Both the position numbers and the translations under genes were made by a program. From assembly GCA_002348535.1 (NCBI GenBank), contig DEBL01000390.1:9158-16689 (forward strand): a stretch of DNA of 7,532 nucleotides. Reading direction: 5' to 3'. The notes beneath the pieces were generated by a model. The model ran no database searches and had not been told where the DNA came from. It saw only the letters and a list, made by a program, of their open reading frames with translations. Origin of the DNA: Deltaproteobacteria bacterium UBA2957. GTDB lineage: Bacteria > Myxococcota_A > UBA796. How positions within the stretch are numbered: position 1 is the stretch's first letter; the number at the start of each line of letters is the position of its first letter. Below, piece after piece: positions 1 through 6,052 of this stretch.

Positions 1-5
1 TGGAT

Positions 6-536
6 TTGCAGCGAACCAGTGGCTCACAGAACACACAGGGCCCCCTCGCGCGACTCCGCGCATGGTTTTCGGTGGGTGGCGGCGGATTCTTAGCGGGCTG
101 GCTATTGCTGCTCGTCGGTGGATGGATGTGTCGGAGAGCGGTCGACTCCACGGCGGTGGCACCGGCGTCTGACGACGATGCAATCGACTTTGGGACATTG
201 CTCGGGAAGGTCCATGATTCCGTCGCGGCACTGCACACCCAGATGCTCACAATCTCTGCCCCTTCCGTGGCGGACGCTGAAGAGTGCAAGCGTCGCCTCG
301 AGGCCATTCAGGTGGATGCGCTCGCTCGTTTGTGCGGATCCGGGCCGCGTGTCCACGCCCGCCATGGGATCCAAGGCATGGCGGCACTGTTCTCCCCGCT
401 CAGTGCGGGCGAGCGGAAGCTGAATCGGGCATGGGCTGCGTTGGTGGACCGGCACTGGCCCGAGGCCGTTCGGAGCATTGGGGAGGCAGAGCAGGACCTT
501 AGTGAAACGCGGGGCGCGCTCGACGCCCTGCTGTGA
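6..536 (+). CDS. Hypothetical single-pass membrane protein, possibly 5'-truncated
   Basis: I do not recognise this 176-residue product. It has a short N-terminal segment with several Arg (R3, R16, R18), a Gly/Leu/Trp-rich hydrophobic stretch at about residues 24-42 that reads as one membrane helix or an uncleaved signal anchor, then Cys42-Arg-Arg. An acidic linker (residues 55-61, DDDAIDF) follows, and then a mostly helical soluble domain to the C-terminus with Cys94 and Cys110. The first possible start in the window is a TTG at 6. The frame is open to the left edge and no ribosome-binding site is visible, so the true start may lie outside; GTG at 72 is an in-frame alternative but would cut into the hydrophobic segment. 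The stop TGA (534-536) directly abuts the stop codon of the opposite-strand lipoprotein gene. A membrane-anchored protein with a cytoplasmic or periplasmic helical domain is as far as the sequence goes. Confidence 0.6.
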   Translation: MQRTSGSQNTQGPLARLRAWFSVGGGGFLAGWLLLLVGGWMCRRAVDSTAVAPASDDDAIDFGTLLGKVHDSVAALHTQMLTISAPSVADAEECKRRLEAIQVDALARLCGSGPRVHARHGIQGMAALFSPLSAGERKLNRAWAALVDRHWPEAVRSIGEAEQDLSETRGALDALL

Positions 537-1001
537 TCACTTCGCAACGTCGATGTTGTCGATCCAGCTGCGGACCATCCCGATCCGATAAGGATCGATG
601 CTTCCGCTCGGCGGCATGACGGTTCCTTCGATGTCTGAGGACCCTTCCATCTTCTTGATGAGGTAGCTGGTCCCCGAGCTGCCGGGTTCGATCAGTGAGC
701 GGGTAATCAATACGGTGGATTTTTTATCCAACCACTCCGCTTCGGTCTGACCGTCGAAGATTCGCAGGTAGCCTGCGCCCGATCCGTGGCACGAGTCGAA
801 TCCGCAGCTGGGGATTAGGACCTCAGTCATCGCCTCATCAAAACTGACGGGCGGGCCGTTGTACCCAACAGGGTCGGCCCTTGAACCCGCATCACTTCCC
901 GTGTCCCCAGCCTTTTCTGCGCATCCACACAGCGCGGACAGCGCGATGACGGTCGCTGTCAAGCTGCCGAGCGGCGACGTGGCTGAACGCGGGGTGCTCA
1001 C
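537..1001 (-). CDS. Putative lipoprotein with CX4CH cytochrome c-like motif
   Basis: This 154-residue product looks like an exported heme lipoprotein. Residues 1-27 form a signal peptide with a hydrophobic core (L14-L24) and a lipobox LCG-C27, so Cys27 would be lipidated. A Ser/Asp/Gly-rich linker follows (about 28-50). The core has C66-GFDS-C71-H72, a CX4CH variant of the CXXCH heme-attachment motif. M129 in the MPPSG segment (129-133) is the natural candidate for the sixth heme ligand. A final helix (about 137-150, with W146-I147) resembles the C-terminal helix of small class I c-type cytochromes. The start is GTG at 1001, preceded on the minus strand by GGAGAG (1005-1010), which supports it. 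It lies 106 bp downstream of the glycosyltransferase gene on the same strand, so it could be the last gene of that transcript. A role in periplasmic electron transfer is inferred. Without heme, a Cys-paired structural domain is the alternative. Similar short CX4CH lipoproteins are frequent in myxobacteria-like genomes. Confidence 0.75.
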   Translation of the reverse strand: MSTPRSATSPLGSLTATVIALSALCGCAEKAGDTGSDAGSRADPVGYNGPPVSFDEAMTEVLIPSCGFDSCHGSGAGYLRIFDGQTEAEWLDKKSTVLITRSLIEPGSSGTSYLIKKMEGSSDIEGTVMPPSGSIDPYRIGMVRSWIDNIDVAK

Positions 1002-1023
1002 GGGCTCTCCAACACGCAGGTGG

Positions 1024-1036
1024 TTGACGGAGTCAA
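1024..1036. promoter_or_regulatory. Inverted repeat TTGAC-N3-GTCAA upstream of the lipoprotein gene
   Basis: A perfect 5-bp inverted repeat with a 3-bp centre (GGA on the plus strand) lies 22 bp before the GTG start of the minus-strand lipoprotein gene, in the 106-bp gap after the glycosyltransferase. It resembles a small operator. The arms recall FNR/DNR-type half-sites (TTGAT/ATCAA), but the spacer is 3 rather than 4 bp and the inner base differs, so assignment to that family is not justified. A short dyad like this can occur by chance. Confidence 0.2.
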
Positions 1037-1107
1037 GTGGGTCCAGTTCAGTGTACCTGCTTGCGTGCGATTGTTCTGGAAATGCTGTGGTTCCGTGTGG
1101 CTCCCGC

Positions 1108-1794
1108 TCATCGGCGGAGCCGCCACCCGGCGATGTTCTTTGTGAACTCGGCGACCGTGCGAGCAGTGACCTTGCTCGTCCCGTGCCTGCGACGTTCCAT
1201 CGCGACGGGGTGATCGGCGATCACAAAGCCTTCCTGTTCTGCAGCGAGGATCAACTCCGCATCCAAAAACCAGTCAACGGCTGTGGGCTCGATGGCCAGA
1301 AAGACGTCGCGTGTCATGAGCTTGGGGCACCCATTGATGTCACGGGTGTTGGACCCGAGGAGGCGCATGAGCGTTCCATACCCAGCCGAAATTACCTTGC
1401 GCCACGGGCCGTCTTGGCGTTTCGTGCGGACGGTCTTCGCCACGTCGGCCCCGGCCTGTATGGCTTCAAACAGAGGCACCAATGCGGTGGCAGCAACCTG
1501 GCCATCTCCCCACGCCCATCCGACAACATCGGGGAACCCATCTTTCTCGAGGTGAGCGAGCCCGGTCAAGATGCCGCCCCCGTACCCCACGTTTTCCCTG
1601 AGGTGTATGGCTTCGATTACGCCGGGTATTGCGATGGAGTCAATCGCGTCTCGGGTGCCGTCATCGCTACCATTGTTGACCAACACGATGGTGTGTTCGA
1701 TGTCGCCCGCCTCCAGCACGGCGTGCATCGAAGCGACGACCTCGGTGATGGAATCGGCTTCGTTTAGCAGCGGTATGGACAATCCAAGGCGCAT
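1108..1794 (-). CDS. Family 2 glycosyltransferase (polyprenyl-phosphate/DPM1-like)
   Basis: This 228-residue GT-A-fold enzyme is expected to move a sugar from a nucleotide-sugar donor to a lipid-phosphate or other acceptor on the cytoplasmic side. Visible family features, in order: the N-terminal strand LSIPLLNE (5-12); VNNGSDDGT (39-47), the nucleotide-binding loop; NVGYGGG (68-74); WAWGDGQ (93-99), at the place of the DXD metal motif; DINGCPKL, the acceptor-side DIN-K motif of dolichol-phosphate-mannose-synthase-like enzymes; and RRRHGTSK near the C-terminus. There are no C-terminal membrane helices, so it should be soluble or peripheral. The DXD motif is atypical: the first Asp is Trp95 and only D97 remains. 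The frame is open upstream to an ATG at 1893, but that would overlap rnhB by about 100 bp and add an unrelated Arg-rich segment. I chose ATG 1794, which directly begins the family fold and overlaps the rnhB stop as TAATG. Sugar and acceptor cannot be deduced. Confidence 0.88.
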   Translation of the reverse strand: MRLGLSIPLLNEADSITEVVASMHAVLEAGDIEHTIVLVNNGSDDGTRDAIDSIAIPGVIEAIHLRENVGYGGGILTGLAHLEKDGFPDVVGWAWGDGQVAATALVPLFEAIQAGADVAKTVRTKRQDGPWRKVISAGYGTLMRLLGSNTRDINGCPKLMTRDVFLAIEPTAVDWFLDAELILAAEQEGFVIADHPVAMERRRHGTSKVTARTVAEFTKNIAGWRLRR

Positions 1795-2417
1795 TAAAAC
1801 AGGGTCTGTTGTCGGAGATTTTCTATGGTGCCCCACCGTGTTCGAACGCATGGAGGAAAGGGCTCTCCTCGGCGTATGAAGTCTTGAAGCCAAGCCCGGG
1901 TGACCGGGTCAGACGGGTAACCCGAGCCCACCGGCCCGAGCGCAGCGATGGCCTCGTCGCGACGCAGTTTAGCGAAAATACTTGCGGCGCCACAAATGGG
2001 GAATGTTGCATCGGCCTTTGGTTGGACGATCATGGTGGGGACCCGTCCGCCCAGCTGGAGCACGCGTCGACTCAGGCGGTTTTCGAAGGCGGAAATCCCC
2101 TTTGGGTTGCACGGGGCATCAATGATGACGGTGTCGGGCATCGTCTCTGCGATCAGGATGGCGAAGGCATCTTCTTCCAGTGAATTGATGTTGCCGGCAT
2201 CGATCGCCGCGGGGCTGATTTCGCGAATTGAGGCGTAGCCGAGACCGTCCAGCGCGGCGCGAACGGCGATGCGTCGCCGGTGGCTCAAGCGCTTGGAGTC
2301 ATCGGCGCCGGCGTCCCGAATTCGTGCCTCATCGTCGGAGTCCGCGAGGAAACCACCCACCACCAACGGGCCCAGCACACAGCCGCGCCCGGCTTCGTCT
2401 AATCCGAGGATCTTCAT
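1794..2417 (-). CDS. rnhB: Ribonuclease HII, archaeal/eukaryotic RNase H2 type
   Basis: The 207-residue enzyme cuts the RNA strand of RNA-DNA hybrids and the 5' side of single ribonucleotides embedded in DNA, the first step of ribonucleotide excision repair. The catalytic set is complete: D7 and E8 in LDEAGRG, D100 in VIIDAP, and D136 in KADATFP. The GRG loop (G10-R11-G12) and Y167, used to recognise the RNA-DNA junction, are present. The details match the archaeal HII/eukaryotic H2A branch: DEAGRGxVxGPLVV, NINSLEED (76-83), KADAxxPxxxAASIxAK (134-150), GSGYPSDP (164-171) and a C-terminal VRTRWGTI resembling the archaeal VRxSWxT motif. Usual bacterial enzymes instead have a GYxTxxH-like end. 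Cys13 replaces the Pro common after GRG. Length fits the single-subunit family. ATG 2417 places the DEAGRG motif at the usual N-terminal position. No strong Shine-Dalgarno is seen; GGAAGG lies 13 nt upstream, which is too far. The gene is first in a minus-strand unit and divergent from nqrA. Confidence 0.93.
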   Translation of the reverse strand: MKILGLDEAGRGCVLGPLVVGGFLADSDDEARIRDAGADDSKRLSHRRRIAVRAALDGLGYASIREISPAAIDAGNINSLEEDAFAILIAETMPDTVIIDAPCNPKGISAFENRLSRRVLQLGGRVPTMIVQPKADATFPICGAASIFAKLRRDEAIAALGPVGSGYPSDPVTRAWLQDFIRRGEPFPPCVRTRWGTIENLRQQTLF

Positions 2418-2543
2418 AGAGGCGGATTAGCCTTCCGAGTGTTTGCGGTCGAATCGGTGGCGGGAGAGCCAGGAAAGAGGGAACGCAAATCCGTCGAGAA
2501 GACAGGCGAAGTCGCTTGCGATGGGATAGATATAGACTGCCAT

Positions 2544-2572
2544 TTTAGAGACCCGATCGTGATAGGCGTCAA
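2544..2572 (-). promoter_or_regulatory. Candidate sigma-70-type promoter for rnhB
   Basis: Read on the minus strand, TTGACG (2572-2567, five of six to the -35 consensus) is followed after 17 bp by TCTAAA (2549-2544, four of six to the -10). Shifting by two bases gives TAAAAT (2547-2542) with a 19-bp spacer. Initiation would fall near 2537, leaving an rnhB leader of about 120 nt. This is the best promoter-like match I found in the divergent region. It was found by eye only, and the sigma factor preferences of the organism are unknown. Confidence 0.35.
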
Positions 2573-2596
2573 AATCCAGTGTTTTCCACTGTTTTT
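2571..2596 (+). other. Short hairpin with following T tract in the nqr leader region
   Basis: CAGTG (2577-2581) and CACTG (2587-2591) form a perfect 5-bp dyad around TTTTC. AAAA (2571-2574) precedes it and TTTTT (2592-2596) follows it, so the A and T runs can extend the stem across a 2-nt bulge. On the plus strand this looks like a weak intrinsic terminator or attenuator about 45 nt before the nqrA start codon. It also lies next to the candidate rnhB -35 box, so a repressor operator acting on both directions is equally plausible. The stem is short, and I cannot tell these options apart. Confidence 0.3.
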
Positions 2597-2628
2597 AGGG
2601 GCTGGCACGTTCGGCGACACAGCGACTT

Positions 2629-2634
2629 GGAGGA
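2629..2634 (+). promoter_or_regulatory. Ribosome-binding site fixing the nqrA start
   Basis: GGAGGA lies 7 nt before the ATG at 2642, an ideal spacing. It decides between this start and an in-frame ATG at 2579, which would add 21 residues unrelated to NqrA and would overlap the hairpin region. NqrA proteins begin with a short strand leading into KGLDLPI, which matches the 2642 start. Confidence 0.8.
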
Positions 2635-2641
2635 AGCCTTT

Positions 2642-4000
2642 ATGGGCATCCACAACATTCGAAAGGGCCTCGACTTACCCATCACCGGATCGCCCCAGCA
2701 AGAAATCCATGATGGTGTCGCTGTGGGCCGGGTTGCATTGATGGCTGCCGACTACCCCTACATGAAGCCGAAGATGTTGGTGCGCGAAGGCGATGGGGTG
2801 AAGATCGGTCAACCCTTGTTCGATGACCGGAAGGCCGCAGCGGTTCGCTTTACGGCGCCGGCCGCAGGGGTGGTTGCGGCTGTAAACCGTGGCGCACGGC
2901 GTGCGCTGGTGTCGGTTGTTATCGATGTCGACGAAACGGGCGGTGCAGACGACCACCAGTCCTTCGAACACTACGACCCCAGCGCGGCGCTGGATTCCAA
3001 GCGTGTCCGGGACCTCCTCTTTGAGTCCGGGCTCTGGACCGCACTCCGCGCTCGGCCCCACGACCGAGTTCCATCGGCCGATGAAGAATGCTCCAGCATT
3101 TTCGTCACCGCCATTGATACACGCCCCCTCGCTGCAGACCCTGTGGTCGCACTTCAGGGGCGAGGCGAAGATTTTGTTGCGGGTCTCGCGGCCCTTGAGC
3201 ACCTGACGGATGGACCCATACGGTTGTGCAAGCAAGCCGGCGCGGCGATTGCTCACGGCGAATCCCCGAGGGTGGAAGTGGCAGAGTTTCAGGGCAAGCA
3301 CCCCGCGGGCCTCGTGGGGACTCACATTCACGCCCTCGACCCGGTGAGTCGCACCAAGACCGTTTGGCACGTCGATGCCCAAGACGTGGCAGCCATTGGG
3401 CACTTGTTCAGGACGGGCAGGCTCGATGTGACGCGAGTGATCTCGATTGCAGGACCCATGGTAAAAGCACCCCGGCTCCTGCGAACGCGAATAGGCGCCT
3501 GCACAGGAATGTTGACCGACGGAGAGTTGCACGACGGCGAAGCGCGCATCGTCGCGGGTTCCGTTCTTTGTGGCCGCACCGCGTCGGGCGACGAGTTCGG
3601 GTACTTGGGCCGGTATCACAATCAGATCAGCGCGCTGAGCGAAAACCGAGAACGGGAGTTTCTGGGCTGGCTCAAACCCGGCGGCGACATTTTTTCGATG
3701 ACTCGGGCCTTTGTCTCGGGGTTCCTGCCGAAGCGGGAGTTTGACTTCTCGACCACCACCAACGGTTCGCATCGGGCCATGGTTCCAATCGGCATGTTCG
3801 AGAAGGTGATGCCCTTGGATGTGATGGCGACGTTCTTGCTCCGCGCAATCGTTGTCGACGATGTGGTGCGGGCCGAAGAGCTGGGCGCACTTGAACTTGT
3901 GGAAGAAGATTTGTCGCTGTGCTCGTTTGTGAGCCCAGGGAAGGAAGACTTTGGGGTTGCTCTTCGGCGAAACCTCACGGACATCTGGAAGGAGGGCTGA
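2642..4000 (+). CDS. nqrA: Na+-translocating NADH:quinone reductase subunit A
   Basis: NqrA is the large cytoplasmic-side subunit of Na+-NQR. It has no membrane helices, carries no covalently bound cofactor, and packs against NqrB near the quinone site. The 452 residues fit the family length (about 446-450). Hallmarks along the protein: KGLDLPI (8-14); FTAPAAGVV (70-78), in the lipoyl-like domain; SGLWTALRARP (129-139); HPAGLVGTHIH (220-230); WHVDAQDVAAIGHLF (242-256); GPMVKAPRLLRT (271-282); YLGRYHNQIS (321-330); TTTNGS and AMVPIG (371-384); VMPLD (389-393); EEDLSLCSFVSPGK (421-434); and the terminal KEG. RnfC-like iron-sulfur CXXCXXC motifs are absent, which separates it from Rnf. It is the first gene of the operon, about 220 bp from divergent rnhB. 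Its stop TGA shares one base with the nqrB ATG (TGATG), suggesting translational coupling. Confidence 0.98.
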   Translation: MGIHNIRKGLDLPITGSPQQEIHDGVAVGRVALMAADYPYMKPKMLVREGDGVKIGQPLFDDRKAAAVRFTAPAAGVVAAVNRGARRALVSVVIDVDETGGADDHQSFEHYDPSAALDSKRVRDLLFESGLWTALRARPHDRVPSADEECSSIFVTAIDTRPLAADPVVALQGRGEDFVAGLAALEHLTDGPIRLCKQAGAAIAHGESPRVEVAEFQGKHPAGLVGTHIHALDPVSRTKTVWHVDAQDVAAIGHLFRTGRLDVTRVISIAGPMVKAPRLLRTRIGACTGMLTDGELHDGEARIVAGSVLCGRTASGDEFGYLGRYHNQISALSENREREFLGWLKPGGDIFSMTRAFVSGFLPKREFDFSTTTNGSHRAMVPIGMFEKVMPLDVMATFLLRAIVVDDVVRAEELGALELVEEDLSLCSFVSPGKEDFGVALRRNLTDIWKEG

Positions 4001-5265
4001 TGAAAGCGCTCAGAAAATTCCTCGACAGCCAAGCGTACCTGTTCGAAAAGGGTGGTCAGTTGCACCACTTGGAGGCGCTCTATGAGGCGCCCGATACGCT
4101 GTTGTACACCCCGGGTGAAGTCACCAAGGGCGAAGTCCACGTTCGCGATGGTCTCGATCTAAAACGAATGATGATCACCGTGGTGGTGGCATTGGTTCCT
4201 TGCGTGTTGATGGCCGTGTTCAACACTGGATACCAAGCCAACCTCGCCATTTCTCAGGGGGCTGAGCCCATGGATGCATGGCAGGTTGACCTGTTGGTGC
4301 TCTTGATGGGCAGCGGCAACGCCGCCTTCGATCCCACCAGCCTCGCTGCAAACCTGATGCACGGCGCCGTGTGGTTTGTGCCGGTGTTCGCCGTCACCGG
4401 GTTGGTCGGCGGTCACCTCGAATTGGCGTTCGCATTGGTTCGAAAGCACGAGATTAACGAAGGCTTCTTGGTCACGATGTTCTTGTTCCCGTTGATCTGC
4501 CCACCGACCATCCCCTTGTGGCAGGTTGCGCTGGGGATTTCCTTCGCGGTGATTTTGGCCAAGGAGGCCTTCGGTGGAACGGGCATGAACGTGCTGAATG
4601 TCGCCCTCATGGGGCGGGCGTTCCTGTTCTTTGCGTATCCCGCAGACATCTCTGGAGACAAACCCTGGTACGCCGTTGATGGACTCGCCTCCGGCATTGG
4701 CAGCATCGATGGTCTCTCCGGTGCAACCTACCTCGCAGGTGCGGCCGCGGGAACGCTTGACTGGGCATCGACCACGCTCGCGGCGGGTGGTTCCGCTTGG
4801 ATGGATGCATTCTACGGGTTTGTCCCTGGTTCAATGGGTGAAACATCCGCGCTGGCGTGTCTGTTGGGTGCCGGCGTGTTGATTGCCACGGGCATTGGCT
4901 CTTGGCGAACCATGCTGGGCGTGACCGTGGGAACGGCTTTGATGGTGTTGATGCTCAACGCAATTGCTCCCGAAGACACTACATCGCTGCTCCACATGCC
5001 CTTTTGGTGGCACTTCGTGGTGGGCGGTTGGGCCTTCGGTACTGTGTTTATGGCGACCGACCCGGTCACTTCCGCTTTTACCGAGAAGGGCAAGCTCATC
5101 TACGGATTTGGAATCGGCCTGATGGTCGTGCTGGTGCGAGTTGTGAACCCGGCGTACCCCGAGGGCATGATGCTTGCGATTCTGTTTATGAACATGTTCG
5201 CGCCATTCATCGACCACTTTTTTGTTCAGGCCAACATCAAGCGGAGGGTCGCTCGCAATGCGTAG
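4000..5265 (+). CDS. nqrB: Na+-translocating NADH:quinone reductase subunit B
   Basis: NqrB is the large integral membrane subunit. It holds covalent FMN and riboflavin and takes part in the Na+ path and quinone reduction. The 421 residues match the family (415 in Vibrio cholerae). A conserved amphipathic N-terminal region (LFEKGGQLHHLEALYEA, 14-30) precedes about ten membrane helices, beginning near residue 57. T243 in SGAT (240-243) is the expected phosphodiester-linked FMN site. The GG pair at 137-138 corresponds to the Vibrio G140-G141 pair implicated in quinone and inhibitor binding. FVPGSMGETS (274-283), MATDPVTSAFT (351-361) and the end segment PEGMMLAILFMNMFAPFIDH (387-406) are family signatures. 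D405 is the counterpart of the conserved Asp397. The start ATG 4000 overlaps the nqrA stop by one base, with AAGGAGG (3989-3995) as ribosome-binding site. An in-frame upstream ATG (3919) lies inside nqrA and is rejected. The 3' end overlaps nqrC by 8 nt. Confidence 0.98.
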   Translation: MKALRKFLDSQAYLFEKGGQLHHLEALYEAPDTLLYTPGEVTKGEVHVRDGLDLKRMMITVVVALVPCVLMAVFNTGYQANLAISQGAEPMDAWQVDLLVLLMGSGNAAFDPTSLAANLMHGAVWFVPVFAVTGLVGGHLELAFALVRKHEINEGFLVTMFLFPLICPPTIPLWQVALGISFAVILAKEAFGGTGMNVLNVALMGRAFLFFAYPADISGDKPWYAVDGLASGIGSIDGLSGATYLAGAAAGTLDWASTTLAAGGSAWMDAFYGFVPGSMGETSALACLLGAGVLIATGIGSWRTMLGVTVGTALMVLMLNAIAPEDTTSLLHMPFWWHFVVGGWAFGTVFMATDPVTSAFTEKGKLIYGFGIGLMVVLVRVVNPAYPEGMMLAILFMNMFAPFIDHFFVQANIKRRVARNA

Positions 5266-6052
5266 CACGAAGTACATTCTGAGTTTTGCGGCCATACTTT
5301 GCCTAATTTGCGCCGTGGTTGTGTCGTCTGCACGGGTAGCGCTCAAGGAACGTCAGACCATCAATAAGCAGCTCGATCAGAAGAAAAAGGTGCTCGGAGT
5401 GGTGGGGCTGTTTGATGCCGGCGAGACCGTTTCGCCGGACGAGATTAACCAACGCTTTGCCGACAACATGCGGGCCAAGTTGGTGGACCTGCAGACTGGT
5501 AGATACGTGGAGGCTTCGGACGACCAGTTGGCCAACTTCGACCAGCGCAAGGCTCGTCAGGACCCGGCGCTGAGCACAACGGTCGATGCCAACTCGGCCC
5601 AAGTTCGGCGCGTTCCGAACCATGCGCTGGTGTATCTGAAGATGAAGTCAGGTGAGATTGACAAGCTGGTGCTGCCCGTCGAAGGCAAGGGTCTTTGGTC
5701 CACACTGTACGGATACATTGCGCTTGAATCCGACACCAACACCATTGCCGGGATTACATTTTACGAGCACGCAGAGACCCCCGGCTTGGGCGGCGAGATT
5801 GACAACCCGGCGTGGCAGGCCAAGTGGCCCGGCCGAAAGGCGTTTAACGGCGATTGGAAGCCCGCAATTGATGTCACCAAGGGAAGCGCGGGCTCAGTCG
5901 AAGATGATCCGCACAACGTGGACGGATTGTCGGGCGCAACCATTACCGGACGCGGAGTGGGCTACTTGATTCAGTTCTGGTTGGAAGAGGACAAGTTTGG
6001 CGGATACCTCGCGAACTTCCGCAATGGATCGCTCGATGGAGGGCAGGGATAA
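5258..6052 (+). CDS. nqrC: Na+-translocating NADH:quinone reductase subunit C
   Basis: NqrC carries the second covalent FMN of the complex on a domain at the outer face of the inner membrane, passing electrons between the membrane iron-sulfur centre of NqrDE and NqrB. The 264 residues (257 in V. cholerae) comprise one N-terminal membrane helix (about 7-27), a helical region with a charged stretch ERQTINKQLDQKKK (31-44), and the FMN-binding domain. Signatures are GKGLWS (143-148), ETPGLGGEI (173-181) and SGAT (225-228), where T228 should be the flavin-linked threonine. Attachment needs the ApbE flavin transferase, which is not in this window. ATG 5258 is chosen because GGAGGG (5243-5248) lies 9 nt upstream and the protein then starts directly at the membrane anchor; an in-frame ATG at 5222 would add 12 residues with no family match. 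It overlaps nqrB by 8 nt and nqrD by 1 nt. Confidence 0.98.
   Translation: MRSTKYILSFAAILCLICAVVVSSARVALKERQTINKQLDQKKKVLGVVGLFDAGETVSPDEINQRFADNMRAKLVDLQTGRYVEASDDQLANFDQRKARQDPALSTTVDANSAQVRRVPNHALVYLKMKSGEIDKLVLPVEGKGLWSTLYGYIALESDTNTIAGITFYEHAETPGLGGEIDNPAWQAKWPGRKAFNGDWKPAIDVTKGSAGSVEDDPHNVDGLSGATITGRGVGYLIQFWLEEDKFGGYLANFRNGSLDGGQG

Noticed and set aside
581..597. Hairpin CGATCC-GATAA-GGATCG as a terminator for the left-hand gene
   Set aside because: It is a perfect 6-bp stem, but it lies inside the lipoprotein coding sequence and has no following T run on either strand. It may still slow transcription, but cannot be called a terminator.
859..1767. Long plus-strand frame of 302 codons opposite the lipoprotein and glycosyltransferase genes
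   Set aside because: It is antisense to two genes with clear motifs, its product has no recognisable domain, and it looks like a shadow frame of GC-biased coding sequence.
2516..2546. Possible plus-strand sigma-70 promoter for nqr: TTGCGA followed by TATAGA or CATTTT
   Set aside because: TATAGA is only 9 bp away and CATTTT is 19 bp away with a poor match, so neither spacing and box combination is convincing.
2603..2618. Possible sigma-54 promoter before nqrA (TGGCACG)
   Set aside because: The -24 part is perfect, but the -12 part at the required distance reads GCGA instead of TTGC, and it would leave a leader of only about 10-15 nt.
2675..3772. Long minus-strand frame of 365 codons inside nqrA
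   Set aside because: It lies antisense to a textbook NqrA, and its product is rich in Arg, His and Cys with no family resemblance.
4831..5346. Minus-strand frame of 171 codons across the nqrB/nqrC junction
   Set aside because: The product is a His/Gln-rich shadow translation opposite membrane-helix codons, with no start signal.
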